A stretch of 64,000 nucleotides of DNA from DASYAN01 sp963727755 (GCA_963727755.1 CAVSHN010000004.1:19580-83579); one strand, 5' to 3'; shown: positions 24,760-35,856, numbered from the stretch's first letter. Numbers and translations are program-made. Notes: a model not told the origin generated them from the letters alone.

Positions 24760-25683
24760 TCACTGCACAAGCTGCGAGAGGATCTTACGTGCCTGCTCTG
24801 CATTCTGAGCACCACCCAGCTTGATGCTGAGACGCCCTAGCTGTGGCAGATTGTCAATGGTTGCCACCACTTCTTCTGCCAATGGAACTAGCTCTGGAAA
24901 GTCATCCCGCACAAAATCTACAATGGTTTGGCGCATTTGGGTTACACTCTGAGTTACACCCTGAGCTACACCCTGAGCCTCGCCTTTCTCTAAAATCCAT
25001 TGATAGGCTGGTGATTCACTAAGAAAATCATCCATATGACGCCCCCTTTCTTCTAACCATGCGAGGTTAATCTCCTGCTTGAGGAGTTCAAATGTGCGTG
25101 CTGCGAATAGATATCCAATTACCGCAAAATCACAATGCTGCTCTTCTGAGAGCAACTCGAACATACGTGTTACTATCTTACGACTTGCACCTCCCTTGGT
25201 CAATGGTAGCAGCGGATATAGGACAGTATGCCCCAAATCTAGCACCACCTGATGAGGTATTTTCCACATCTCAATCCTCTCATAGTAAAAACGAATCCCT
25301 TCCTCCTGCCGTCCAGGTGGCTCTCCTGGCCGCATCCACAATAAGGGAGGCGAAGCCATCTTGGCCTTCTTCCAGAGAGACACGACACATGATCTCACGG
25401 GCAAGAGCTTGTCTTGAAGACGAAACTGACTCCACAATAACATGTAGTACAAGAGTAAACGTTCAGCCATCCCTTGGTCTTTTCCACTCTGGAACTCTGG
25501 ATTGTATATGAAGCTTTTTTCATAGCGTTTCACCTCTAATACTGCATCGGGCTGCCGTTGGGTTCCACTGAGCTTGGTACGGTGGTTTTGCAGGCATATC
25601 GCCCCTGGCAGCAGCAAGTCGAGAAAGGCTTGTGGGTTGCTATTGACCAATAAACTGAGACTATTATCCCAAATCTTTTCCAC
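24760..25683 (-). CDS. Rpn/DUF4351-like PD-(D/E)XK nuclease-family protein
   Basis: A 307-residue protein of the group of recombination-promoting nuclease / putative transposase proteins that occur in many copies in Ktedonobacteria and cyanobacteria. The PD-(D/E)XK core is seen near residues 40-70: QPDAVLEVKRY then the hEFQ strand IYNPEFQSGKDQGMAERLLLY. The C-terminal region contains EKGEAQGVAQGVTQSVTQ, a degenerate GVAQ repeat typical of the family, followed by a helical DFPELVPLAEEVVATIDNLP domain. The likely activity is DNA cleavage. Intact, with no operon partner. Confidence 0.75.
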   Translation of the reverse strand: MEKIWDNSLSLLVNSNPQAFLDLLLPGAICLQNHRTKLSGTQRQPDAVLEVKRYEKSFIYNPEFQSGKDQGMAERLLLYYMLLWSQFRLQDKLLPVRSCVVSLWKKAKMASPPLLWMRPGEPPGRQEEGIRFYYERIEMWKIPHQVVLDLGHTVLYPLLPLTKGGASRKIVTRMFELLSEEQHCDFAVIGYLFAARTFELLKQEINLAWLEERGRHMDDFLSESPAYQWILEKGEAQGVAQGVTQSVTQMRQTIVDFVRDDFPELVPLAEEVVATIDNLPQLGRLSIKLGGAQNAEQARKILSQLVQ

Positions 25684-26007
25684 GTTGTGTCCCTCCTATC
25701 TACTTTAGTTTTCTCAGTATATCAATCAGATTACTACATGTCTATACTTAAATATGCGTATATAAGTATAATCATATCATGCTATGCTCCCTGCAACCAG
25801 AGCAATTTCTGCTTCAGACTGATATTTCAACCATGAAGGGAGATATTTCAATCCTCAAGAAAAATCAGGGTGGGCACCATGAGATGCTGCGCCTGATATT
25901 ATGGATCTTAGGACAAGAAGGTTGAGCTATTTTGTACAGGCCCGTCAGCAGTGATTGGTGGGAAGGGACGACATGCACGTCGTTCCTCCCCCAATCAAGG
26001 ACCAACC
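25684..26007. other. Non-coding interval
   Basis: Between two minus-strand genes. I see A/T-rich sequence (TATGCGTATATAAGTATAATC) that may hold the promoter of the Rpn gene, and no supported gene, repeat or RNA. Confidence 0.4.
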
Positions 26008-27174
26008 CTACTTTGCTAGCCTTGCCAGTCGCTCTTTCACCTGCACCAATGCCTCGTCAGTCTTACAGAATGAGAAGCGCACATAATTCTTGCAGATATC
26101 GACATGTTGCGGGCTATAAAACGTCTCGGGAGGAATGCAAGCCACACCAATCTCTTCGATCAGGTAGCGAGCGAATTCGTAAGGAGTTCCTTTGAATACG
26201 TCTGAGAAATCTGCCATCAAGAAATAGGTTCCTTCAGACATCGAATAGCGGAGACCACTACCTTCCATGGAGGACATGAGGAGTTGGCACTTGGCTTCAT
26301 AGGTGGCACGAAGTTCGGCATAGTAGCTATCAGGCAGATTGAGCGCATAAGCTACAGCTTGCTGCGATGGATGATGGATCGAGAAGGTAATGAACTGATG
26401 GGCACGTAACACTCCCTCCACAAGCTCAGGCTGACCATAGACCCAACCAACCTTCCAACCAGTGGCACTGAATGACTTGCCCACACTACTCACAATCACA
26501 GTCCGCTCAAACATACCGGGCAAGGTAGCAATGGAAACATAGTGAGCCTCGCCTAGAGTCAGATGCTCATAGACCTCGTCGCAGATGACCGTCACATCAT
26601 GCTCAATACACAACTCAGCAATCAGGGATAACTCTTGGCGCGTAAAGACGCGTCCAGTGGGATTATGAGGCGAATTCAAGATCAGGGCCCGTGTCTTCTG
26701 CGTAAACGCCGCTCGCAGCTGATCGGGATCGAGCGTCCACGTAGGAGGATGCACAGGCACATAGACAGGGATTGCGCCAGCCATCGTAATACTTGGCACA
26801 TACGAGTCAAAAACGGGCTCAATCACAATCACTTCATCACCAGGATCAACCAAACCCATCACCGAGGCAAAAATACCCTCTGTCGCCCCCGCAGTGACAA
26901 TAACTCCCTTCGTGGGATCGATATCTAGACCATAAAAGCGTGCCGCATGATCAGCCACAGCATGGCGCAGAGCTGAAGTACCAGTTCCAGGCGCATACTG
27001 ATTAGACTTACCAGACTGCAAGGACTGTACAAGCTGCATTACAATATCTGTTGGCGTATCAAAATCGGGCTTCCCCTGTCCCAAGTTCAGTGCCTTATAT
27101 TGTAGGGCAAGTTCATTTATTTCGGTAAAAATAGTTGTGCCGAACGTTTCTACACGACGAGCCGAGGTAGACAT
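26008..27174 (-). CDS. Class I/II PLP-dependent aminotransferase
   Basis: A 388-residue fold-type I aminotransferase resembling the methionine/kynurenine aminotransferase group (YbdL-like). Visible motifs are the substrate loop LGQGKPDFDTP, the cofactor segment VTAGATEGIFASVMGL, the NSPHNPTGRVF Asn-Pro signature, CDEVYEHLTLG, and the Schiff-base lysine in SSVGKSFSATGWKVGW; the final RFSFCKTDE contains the carboxylate-binding Arg. It transfers amino groups between amino acids and 2-oxo acids in the cytoplasm. A recent partial copy of its 3' third lies at 23.4 kb. Intact; the exact substrate cannot be read from the sequence. Confidence 0.88.
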   Translation of the reverse strand: MSTSARRVETFGTTIFTEINELALQYKALNLGQGKPDFDTPTDIVMQLVQSLQSGKSNQYAPGTGTSALRHAVADHAARFYGLDIDPTKGVIVTAGATEGIFASVMGLVDPGDEVIVIEPVFDSYVPSITMAGAIPVYVPVHPPTWTLDPDQLRAAFTQKTRALILNSPHNPTGRVFTRQELSLIAELCIEHDVTVICDEVYEHLTLGEAHYVSIATLPGMFERTVIVSSVGKSFSATGWKVGWVYGQPELVEGVLRAHQFITFSIHHPSQQAVAYALNLPDSYYAELRATYEAKCQLLMSSMEGSGLRYSMSEGTYFLMADFSDVFKGTPYEFARYLIEEIGVACIPPETFYSPQHVDICKNYVRFSFCKTDEALVQVKERLARLAK

Positions 27175-27411
27175 GCAACATCCTCCGTCTAAGCTGAGCA
27201 GTTAAGATCGTTATCACCACCTGAAGGGATCAGGAAATCAAGTGCAGGTAACTGAGAAGAGTATAGCATAGGAAAACTGCAAAAAGCTAGGGATTGAGCT
27301 GACACCTCAACCTTCATGACAGAGCACCTAAATGGTGGTTAGCCAAAAAAATCATACAAAGATGAGCACAAAATCTCAGGCCACCACCTATTAGTACGAC
27401 TACACCTAGTT

Positions 27412-28359
27412 TTACACGTATATTCTGTCTTTTTCTTCATCCTTCAAAAATGCTACTGTAGCCTGAATACCTTCTTCCAGATGCACTTGCGGTTGCCATC
27501 CTAACTCCCGCACAGCCTTGCTGCAATCAAAGTAAGTGAGATAAATATCGCCAGGACGCTTCGGGGCTCGTATAATTGGCACCTTGTAGCCAAGGGCTTG
27601 TGCGATTGCTTCATAGATTGCATTAACTGATGTGCCTTTGCCTGTAGCAATAACGAAGCAATCCAAGTCGCCTTTATCAAGAGCCAACAAATTAGCACGA
27701 GCGACATCCTCTACATAGACATAATCCTTTTGCTGCTCACCATCCCAATCAATGCGCACCTGCTCACGAGCAAGAAACTTCTTGGCAAAAATAGATATTA
27801 CTCCAGCCTCTCCATTTGGGTCCTGGCGCGGCCCATACACATTTCCATAGCGAAAAATCGTGTAGGTGAGCTGATGAGTATCGTGCCAAAAGCGCAGATA
27901 GTACTCCGACGCTAGCTTAGTAGTACCATAAGGAGATTCGGGATGTTGAGGCGTATCTGTGTCGACTGGCAAATGATCAGGCGTACCATAGGTTGCACCA
28001 GACGAGGCAAAGATAATTTTCCGTGTGCCGACACGACTACAGTTAGTCAGGACGTTGAGAAGACCAAGGATATTGACACGAGCATCAAAGTGAGGTTTTT
28101 TTGCTGAGATTGCTACACTATGTTGTGCTGCATGATGGTTCACAACCTCTGGTTGAACCTCATTGAAGATCTTAGCAAGAGCCGTTTCATCGGTGATATC
28201 GGCCTGATAGAAGGTAGCTTTGGGATGAATGTTGGAGCGCTTGCCACCTCCTTCTTCCCAAAGATTGTCAACAACTGCAACATCGTGGCCTGCTGCAATA
28301 TATTGGTCAACAATGTGTGAACCGATAAATCCAGCACCTCCAGTAACAAGTATTCTCAT
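27412..28359 (-). CDS. NAD-dependent sugar epimerase (UDP-glucose 4-epimerase-like)
   Basis: A 315-residue extended short-chain dehydrogenase from ATG 28359 with AAAGGAGCAGAGTTCG upstream. The N-terminal GxxGxxG (ILVTGGAGFIGSHIVDQY), the catalytic YxxxK (SPYGTTKLASEYYL), the conserved HHAAQHSVAISAKKP and RYGNVYGPRQDPNGEAGVIS are all present. It should interconvert nucleotide sugars, for example UDP-glucose and UDP-galactose, to supply the glycosyltransferases to the right. The length is normal. An earlier start in the same frame has no good ribosome-binding site. Confidence 0.88.
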   Translation of the reverse strand: MRILVTGGAGFIGSHIVDQYIAAGHDVAVVDNLWEEGGGKRSNIHPKATFYQADITDETALAKIFNEVQPEVVNHHAAQHSVAISAKKPHFDARVNILGLLNVLTNCSRVGTRKIIFASSGATYGTPDHLPVDTDTPQHPESPYGTTKLASEYYLRFWHDTHQLTYTIFRYGNVYGPRQDPNGEAGVISIFAKKFLAREQVRIDWDGEQQKDYVYVEDVARANLLALDKGDLDCFVIATGKGTSVNAIYEAIAQALGYKVPIIRAPKRPGDIYLTYFDCSKAVRELGWQPQVHLEEGIQATVAFLKDEEKDRIYV

Positions 28360-28718
28360 CGAACTCTGCTCCTTTATCGTAACTATTATATATGCCAACT
28401 GTACAAACAATATGGCTTGTACTTTTAGCTTCCAAATTAATAATACAAACAACTACCAACAAAAAATTAATATATCAAAATATCTGATTTTGGCTGATAC
28501 CTATGATGAACCTAGAAACAGCGCAGGTAACCTGACTGAAAAAATTGTGTGGGCAAAAATGGCCATCCTTTAGCGCTCAAATCACTAATATTTATCATGC
28601 CCAACTGGTCGGATGTGCGGAGAATTGTTGCATGGAGGTGCCCACAGTCAACGGATGCGATAATGATGTTTGACAAATTAGTGCGGCCATGATTGTACAG
28701 AGAGTTGCCAGATTAAAA
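28360..28718. other. Non-coding interval before the DDE insertion sequence
   Basis: No supported gene, RNA or repeat seen. The part next to 28360 holds the ribosome-binding site of the epimerase and an A/T-rich stretch that may contain its promoter. Confidence 0.4.
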
Positions 28719-28728
28719 AGAGGGCATT

Positions 28729-29812
28729 TCATAACTCAGAATTCTCCCACAGATGAGCTAGAACGCGCTTGGGAGAACGAATGAGATCAAGACGACCAGC
28801 CTGTTGAGCAGCTAAGCCCACGAGAACGGAAGCCGCATAGGTCAGAAGCGACTTGGGAAGCCATCTCTGACCAGCCTGTGAGAGGAGGACGTTGCAGATG
28901 GAAAAAGAGAAACACGCGACCGAAGAAGCGTTCAATGCTGCTGCGTTTACCCAATTCTTCTCTGGTCCAAGTTGGAGGTAAGCAGGAGTGCTTCTTGCGG
29001 TTCTTGGGATTGTAGGCCACGACGGCAACCGCTCCAAGGAAGGCGTAAATCCAAGCAATCAGACGCAAACCCCAGTAGGCAGCATCTAGGCGGACAACGC
29101 GAGGACCAATCTGATAGAGTTGCTTGGCCCAGGCCAACAAGCGTTGTGCAAAAGGGGCGTCATGGCAATTGGCCGGGGAAAGGAGAAACAACAGTGGGAG
29201 TCCTGAGCCACGACAGATGAGCGTATGGACGCGGAAGCCCCGCAAAAGGGGGCGCGGATGGTGCGCTGGAGCATGTCCATAGGCCGCATCAGGATCGGCT
29301 CGCCTCCAAGCGAGAATGGGTGCACTGTCAATGATCAGATCTCGGGCGCTGATGAGTCGGGATCGCAGGGCTTGCCAGACGGTAAGCACAAAGAGCGACT
29401 CGTGAATGGGAGCCCCGGCCATGTGGCGACGCTTGCATTGTTGTGATGGGCTAGGAACACGTGGGTGGCCCTCTTTATCCAGAGGCAGTCCACAGGCCAA
29501 GGCCAGGGCGGGCCAACGCTTCAACCAGTCACGCATGTCTGCATAGGATAAGCGCCACAAGGCCCGTAAGAGACCGATGAGAAGCAGGCTTTCTTCGCTA
29601 TAGACTCGTGGAGCCCCTCCCGGAGCTGCTGGCAACGGTGGAGGACAGCGGCGGTGAGCCAGACGGACGGCCAAACGGCAAAGGGCAAGCAGATGCAAGG
29701 TCCTCACCAGCGTGAGTGCATCGATGTGTAAGGGTGATCCTTGCCGAGCTTGTGCTCGGTGGTATGCTGGTGGAGGAATCGGTGTGTGGTCTTCAACGAT
29801 CATTGCAACCAT
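28729..29812 (-). pseudogene. DDE transposase with C-terminal frameshift
   Basis: The start is set at ATG 29812 because AAGGAG lies 8 nt upstream. The 340-residue transposase has DDE motifs LIIDSAPILAW, VRLDAAYWGL and SSIERFFGRV. After ...EMASQV the frame is lost near 28840 (one base missing). The continuation in the other frame, LLTYAASVLVGLAAQQAGRL then DLIRSPKRVLAHLWE, is the expected C-terminus. All three catalytic residues precede the lesion. Activity is doubtful. Confidence 0.75.
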
Positions 29813-29823
29813 AGAGCCAGTCT

Positions 29824-29852
29824 CCTTGGCGAGGGAACGAGCCTCGCCAAGG
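29824..29852 (-). promoter_or_regulatory. Hairpin sequestering the transposase ribosome-binding site
   Basis: A perfect 11-bp stem CCTTGGCGAGG / CCTCGCCAAGG with a 7-nt loop. Its 3' arm on the minus strand includes the AAGG of the Shine-Dalgarno AAGGAG before ATG 29812. Such fold-back hairpins limit translation from external transcripts in other insertion sequences. Confidence 0.55.
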
Positions 29853-30108
29853 TCTAGTTTACTTGACTCTGCCAATCCCTCTCACTCTGCCATTCGAATA
29901 CTGATCGGCTTTTCCGGGGTTATGAAATGCCCTCTAAAAAGTCAAAGATCATTACCACATTTTCAAAGTTTGTAGAACAGCATAGCAGTTCAACGTAACG
30001 CGAATATTGATCACTGCTTTACTTTCCGAGTTTCAAGACTCTCTGAAAACACGTCAACCACCTCAGATTCTTTAAAGAAAAGAAGATTCAATACAAGGAG
30101 TGTCATAC

Positions 30109-30588
30109 ATGTTTGAGCCGCCATATGAGTTGATTAGTTGCTCATGGCCACATCCACTCCAGCAAGTCGATGGACGATGGGCCTTCGAGCTTGAATGGGA
30201 TGTGCCGCAGATGTCGATACGGCCAGAACTTTATTGGGAGGAGATACACGGTGAATTGTGCTGGACGGTGAACTGGTCTCGCTTCTTTCGGTCTCACCTT
30301 TTTAGGCATGAGCATTCACAGCGGTTCCCGCTCGCGAATGGTGAAATGCTTGGCTTCTCCATCATTTTTTGCATTAAAATACGAGCAAGCGGCATTCTGG
30401 TTATCTGGAATGATGAGAGAAGCATTATGCGACTCAATGGACAAATTATTCGCAAGGACTGCAATGCTAGCCCAGTCTTACGATATGAAATCAAAGTGAA
30501 CGAGGGAGACACACTGGAGATTGCTCAGATGCATTTTAATAAAAATTGGCAATGGAGTGCCCGACTGATTTCAGAAAGGGCAATATGA
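30109..30588 (+). CDS. Hypothetical protein preceding a glycosyltransferase-like gene
   Basis: A 159-residue protein from ATG 30109, chosen because CAAGGAG sits 8 nt upstream. It has no signal peptide or transmembrane segment. It is rich in Trp and alternating hydrophobic residues (AFELEWDVPQ, ELCWTVNWSRFF, ILVIWNDERSIMRLNGQIIR, YEIKVNEGDTLEIAQMHFNK), suggesting an all-beta, carbohydrate-binding-like fold. No family is recognised. Its TGA overlaps the ATG (30585) of the downstream glycosyltransferase-like gene, so the two are translationally coupled and probably act on the same glycan. Confidence 0.65.
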   Translation: MFEPPYELISCSWPHPLQQVDGRWAFELEWDVPQMSIRPELYWEEIHGELCWTVNWSRFFRSHLFRHEHSQRFPLANGEMLGFSIIFCIKIRASGILVIWNDERSIMRLNGQIIRKDCNASPVLRYEIKVNEGDTLEIAQMHFNKNWQWSARLISERAI

Positions 30589-31501
30589 TACCATAACCCC
30601 CGCAGATATACTCCTGCCGTACCTTGCTCCCACTCAGCAGCAACTCTCGAATCCAAATGGACCTCCTCTCAAGATCTACACGGATGGACGTACTCCTATA
30701 CGCGCCGTAGCAGCAATTTACAGCCTGATTTTGAATGGCTATGCGCCATCTGCGGTCTACTTGTATGGAGAAAATCAATGGTCGGAACGTGCACGCCAAC
30801 TTTTCTCCACAGCTCTCCCCTTTGCACAGGTTATCTCACACGAGCAGGTATTATCCAGATTACATTCTCTAGGCGTTCCCGAGCTAATTGATCTAGCACA
30901 ACAGCATTGGTTTGTTATGAAGAACTGTATCTGTCTCCTCTATCCTCCCGAAGAGTTTTGCTTTATCGACGATGATGTGTTCATCCTCAATTCACTTGAC
31001 GATGCCCTAGCAGCTTTCCGCTCGCATGATCTAGTCTATACTCACGATGCCGACCTTGGCAAGCTCTATTTGCAAACCTGGGAGAACCTTCACAGATCTT
31101 CTGGTGAGTTGAGCACACGGCGTTTGAATACTGGATTGTTCTGGCTGCATAATCACTACGATCCACACTGGCTGGCACAACGTATGCTTGTAGGTAAACT
31201 TAACCCTTCATGCCTCTGGCTTTGGGATCAAGGTTTTCTTGCGGTCACCTATGCTGACCATCCTACTTTTGAGCTATCCCAGCGGCGTTACATCCTTGCA
31301 CGGGATGATGGCTTGCCAGGTGGCATACTCGGCTATGACTACGAGCATAATCCATGTGGTTTCGCTAGCATACATTTCGCAGGATTACCAGAGAAACCTT
31401 CTGATGGCATGACTCTCGCCATTCTAAAGAAGCTTTTGCATCATCATGACAAAGCTTCAAAATTATTAGTACCTCAAGCTCTGAAAAGTCACTTGAGCTA
31501 A
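30585..31501 (+). pseudogene. GT-A-type glycosyltransferase-like protein, 5' frameshift
   Basis: About 300 residues in frame from ITPADILLPYLAPTQQQLSN onward (30593) to 31501. The overlapping ATG at 30585 gives MIP and a stop, so one base has been lost or gained in the first five codons. A downstream TTG (30731) would omit the first Rossmann strand (LKIYTDGRTPIRAVAAIYSL). A DDD metal site is visible in FCFIDDDVFILNSLDDALAA, as in GT-A enzymes, and LNTGLFWLHNHYDPHWL is like the acceptor region of GT8/GT24-type proteins. It probably adds a sugar in the cytoplasm; the donor is unknown. Confidence 0.6.
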
Positions 31502-31510
31502 GCCCTGCTC

Positions 31511-31645
31511 TGGCCTGAGTTGAGCCTGGAGAAGCCTGATACGCTGCTGGCTACCGAGCTAGGGCGCCAGATGAGGGAGTTGCTGCTGATCTGTGTCTGA
31601 GAGCACGCCGGAGCTTGGCTGACAGATACTTACAACAATTAAGGT
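31511..31645 (+). pseudogene. Remnant of the GT4 C-terminal extension
   Basis: WPELSLEKPDTLLATELGRQ followed by a deletion matches the last 45 codons of the glycosyltransferases at 1-3.5 kb. It is followed directly by unrelated sequence. It is a fossil of a further copy of that gene. From 31645 to 31840 I see nothing else. Confidence 0.7.
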
Positions 31646-31840
31646 AAGGGCTTTCTGGTTCAAAATATTGAGATCTAGGGGCTTGATAGCCAAAGGCAAA
31701 GACCCGTAGATCTAAAATGCTCGTTTGAAATGCTTGCTAAGATAAAAAGAAGAATAACTCCTCAGGCCAAGGGAAAGAGAACAGCAAGAGCTTCAAGCAG
31801 AGGTCATGCTCACTTGGATATGACAGAAAGGTAGCTGCGG

Positions 31841-33232
31841 ATGCGACAAAAGGTAGTATCCCTATTTTCACCACGTAAAATTCTAGAAATTGTAACTAGT
31901 CATGTTTTATTGGGGAGTCAGTCTAGAAAAGGCTATAAGCATATTATGACTGACCCTCTTTATAGAAATTCCGTATTTAATATGGCAAGCACATTCATAT
32001 TGGGCGGATTAGGATTTGCCTTTTGGATAATCATTGCCCGACTATATAAGGCAGAAGATGTGGGTATCGCTACTACTCTCATCTCTATCATGACATTATT
32101 AAGCAGCTTCACCATTATGGGGCTAAACACAAGTTTAAATAGATACCTTCCTAGATCTGCCAATAAAAACGAATTGATTAATTCCTCGTTTGTCATTGTA
32201 ACTCTTGCTACAGTTTTAGCTTGCGCTATATTTTTTCTAGGATTACAAATATTCTCACCACAATTAGTATTTTTACGATCAAATCTCTTCTACATTATTT
32301 CATTCACTATTCTTGCCGTTTTTTCTTCTTGGAATTTCCTTGTTGAAAGTATTTTTATGGCTTTTAGGGCTGCTGGCAATATACTCCTAAAGAATACTAT
32401 CGTCAGTATATTAAAACTTGTACTTCCTTTTGCATTTATAGATTTTGGTGCTTATGGCATCTTTACATCCAATGCTTCAGCATTTGCTATCGGAGTGCTT
32501 TTTATCCTCATTATACTTATTTTCAAGTTCAAAATTAGGCCCTCAACTTCAGTTAATATTTCCTTCGTCAAAGAAACCTCGATATATTCATTCGCTAATT
32601 ACATAGCATCTCTAATGTTTAGCATGCCATCGCTTGTATTGTCGGTCATAATATTAAATGTTCTATCAGCTAAATATACAGCTTACTATTACATTGCATC
32701 CATGATTTAAAACGTTTTGCTGAGCATTCCCTTAGCTACCGCCCAAGCCTTATTAACAGAAGGCTCATATAATGAAACTGCCCTAAAAAAACTTGTCAAA
32801 AAAGCAACTATAATGAATTTAGTAATTCTTATTCCGGCAATAGCTATAATCATCTTTGGAGGTAACATATTGTTACAGTTCTTCGGCAAAAACTATTCAA
32901 CAGAAGCTTTCCAATTTCTACAATTATATAGCGTATCTACAATATCTACAGCTATGTTCATAATTGCCACTACTATTATGAAATTGAGACATCAGATAAA
33001 ATTGCTCGTTATTTCGAACGCAATCACAAATGTTCTTACATTATGGCTGTCTTATGCTTTTATCTCTGGTAGGTTGACTGGCATAGGATGGGGTTGGACA
33101 CTTGGGCAAGCAATTGCAGGGTTAGCATCTCTCTTCTTTATAATCGGTAGCTTAGGAGCCCAAACAAGCCAGCCAACATTATTGACCCCTGTGCCAATCA
33201 CCGCTGTCAGACCACCTATTTCAACAGCGTGA
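31841..33232 (+). pseudogene. Polysaccharide flippase (Wzx/MATE-like) with an in-frame stop
   Basis: A 463-codon frame for an integral membrane lipid-linked-oligosaccharide flippase of the MOP superfamily, interrupted by a single TAA at 32708-32710 between YYYIASMI and NVLLSIPLATAQALL. About twelve hydrophobic segments are visible, e.g. FNMASTFILGGLGFAFWIII near the start and LVILIPAIAIIIFGGNILLQ after the stop. The MOP-type motif LYKAEDVGIATTLISIMTLL is present. It should move undecaprenol-linked repeats across the membrane. The stop may be a real mutation, a sequencing error or a readthrough site; the residual halves are otherwise intact. Confidence 0.8.
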
Positions 33233-33352
33233 TTAGGCACAAGACAACCATGGGCAAGCAAATTAGACCCATATCGCATTGAACATTACAGGAACGCGAG
33301 CTACAGCACTCTGGAACACGTCCCCATTTAGACGAACGATAGGAGTTAAAGC

Positions 33353-35856
33353 ATGACATTCGGCAAAAAGACACTATTTTCCTTATTACTGGGGTTTGAC
33401 CTCCTAGCCAGTATACTCGAACTTACACATGTCAATTTCCTCTATACAACAACGATTATTTCCTTCTGCACCTGTGTTTTATTACCGGGCTTCCTGATCT
33501 CATTAATTTTTCAAATTAAAAAGCTATCTTTTTGGGAAAATCTCCTATTTATTATGGGACTCAGTATTGCTTTTTGGAATTCGGTGGATTACTCTTAAAC
33601 GTAATTTTACCGTTGTTTAATATAAAAACACCATTATCCTATAATAACGTATTTTATAGTTTTAATATTTCTTTATTATTACTTTTCATACTTGCATGGT
33701 TAAGAACAAAACAATTAGAAATTAAGATAGCGCTTCCTAAGTGCTCGATTATCGAGAAAGCATTATACACCTTGCCTGTATTCTTTCCTATACTCGCCAC
33801 CTTGGGAGCTATTGTCTTAAATAATGGTGGTAGCAATATCCTAACACTCATCCTGCTCGCGGCCATAGCAGGATATAGCCTTCTCCTAGTGCTATTTCGC
33901 GATAAAATAGTAGTTGATCTCTACCCCTATGCACTATTTTTCATAGGACTTGCCTCTTTATTCACCACTTCTCTGCGTAGCTGGTACATAACAGGACATG
34001 ATATTGAGAGAGAATTCTACGTATTCCAGCTTACCAATACACATCACATTTGGAATATGGCATTCTATCAAGATCCCTATAACGCCTGCCTTAGCATCAC
34101 CATACTGCCAACAATTCTTACTCATCTCCTATCTATACAAGACATGTATGTTTATAAAGTCATTTTTCAAATCCTATTTGCAACCTCACCATTAGTAGTA
34201 TTCTTTGTATTAAGAAACTACACTAAACCCATACTTGCTTTTTTATCCGCTTTCTTTTTTATATCTTTCCCAACATTTTTCAATGATATGGCCATGTTAA
34301 ACAGACAAGAAATAGGCTTTATCTTCTTCGGCCTAGTGCTATATACGATGCTCCTTTCTGAACTCTCTTTATCGAGAAGAAAGATATTATTTATTATTTT
34401 TGGTTTCAGTACTATAGTTTCTCATTATTCAACGAATTTTGTTTTACTTGCGTTAGTAGTATTTGTATACGCTTTAACGCTAATAATATTATTGCCACGT
34501 GTGACAAACAGCCTTGCTTCAGTGTTATCAAGGTCCTATATAGTGATAAAATATATTTTTTGCGACAAAGTGAGCAATAGTCAGAAGAGAAATAATAAGA
34601 CAACTTGGTATGCAAATGAGGACGCATTACAGTTTCCTATAATCACTCAGGCTGACCATTCTACCAAGACCCATTACCATAAAACATTTCTTGGTAGAAA
34701 CCCATGGAGTAGAGAGCAACTCAGAAAATTCCACAGAAATGAACGCAAAATCTTAGGCCATCGCCAGTTAGTATGGCAGCATCCGTTTCTCAGTTTACCG
34801 CTGATATTGCTTCTGTTTTCAATGACTTATTTTTGGAATACTGTCTATACACATTCATCAAACAACACTAGTTCAGTGATATCAGAAGTTATCAATAGCC
34901 TGCTTATACCGTCAAATACTAACATCAGGTCAAGCGACCTCTCCAACAGCATTTTCTTTGCTCCCAAACTTGATCCCAAACAGCGGCTTCAAGATTATAT
35001 TAACAGTCTCCTTCAAAAGGCAAACACTAGCGAGCTGTATAGTAAATCGATAACCAGTAAGTATCCTAGTCAACTAATTCCGCAAGAACGACTTGCGCCA
35101 ACACCATTAGGGAATTTATTATCTTCTTTCCACATCCCAGTATTCAATATTAATGCCGCACTAAGGTTACTTGCTGCCTATTTTATGCAAATTTTTGTCC
35201 TCATTGGTTTGCTATCTTTCTTTTTCTTCAAGAGTAAAAAGCCGATTGATCTGCAATACTTACTTCTCTGTTTTGGAGCTATTTTTCTTCTCATTCTTAT
35301 AACTGTGCTGCCAGCTCTATCAATAGAGTATGGAGTACTACGAATGTTCCAACAGTTTCTTTTCATACTTTCCCTACCAATTGTGCTTGGCCTTAATGCA
35401 ATATTGTTTTTTGTAAAAGAGCAAAAAAGGATATTTCTTATTGGAATAATAGCAATTATGTTTTTTTTAAACTTAACAGGATTTACTTCGCATCTGACAG
35501 GAGATTACTATCCTCAGATGGCATTGGACAATGCTGGTTTGTATTACGACGCTTATTATGTTCATAAATCAGACGTTCTTGCTATAATCTGGCTCTCAAA
35601 GAATAATATCAAAAATGAACCTGTAGAGTCTGACTTATCGGGTATGAATAAACTGCTAACTTACGGAGATGTTAATGCCTTAGATGAGATTTTTCCACCA
35701 ATAATTCAAAAAAATACATATGTGTACCTAGAAGTTTCAAGTCAGAGAGTAGTTTCTATTGACAAAAACATACTAACTTACAGATCATCTAAACCCTTTT
35801 TAGATAAATATAAAGATACCGTATATAGTAACGGTAAAGATAATATTTATAATTGA
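33353..35856 (+). pseudogene. Large polytopic membrane protein (DUF2206-like), one frameshift
   Basis: Two frames join after removal of one lesion in a T-run near 33574-33580: ...IMGLSIAF then LEFGGLLLNVILPLFNI. The product would be about 835 residues with some fourteen transmembrane segments, a soluble central part (residues about 400-460) and a C-terminal extracytoplasmic part (ALDNAGLYYDAYYVHKSDVL). It resembles the DUF2206/COG5617 group that occurs in polysaccharide clusters and is suspected to act as a glycosyltransferase-C-like or polymerase component. Codon use is strongly A/T-rich, as in the flippase upstream, suggesting that the pair arrived together. Confidence 0.65.

Larger units (their letters stand above)
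28719..29935 (-). mobile_element. DDE insertion sequence (IS4/IS5-like superfamily)
   Basis: Inverted ends AGAGGGCATTTCATAAC (28719-28735) and GTTATGAAATGCCCTCT (29919-29935) bound a 1217-bp element with one transposase gene. Flanking AAAA on both sides may be a 4-bp duplication. A hairpin (29824-29852) covers the ribosome-binding site. The transposase carries a late frameshift. Confidence 0.8.
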
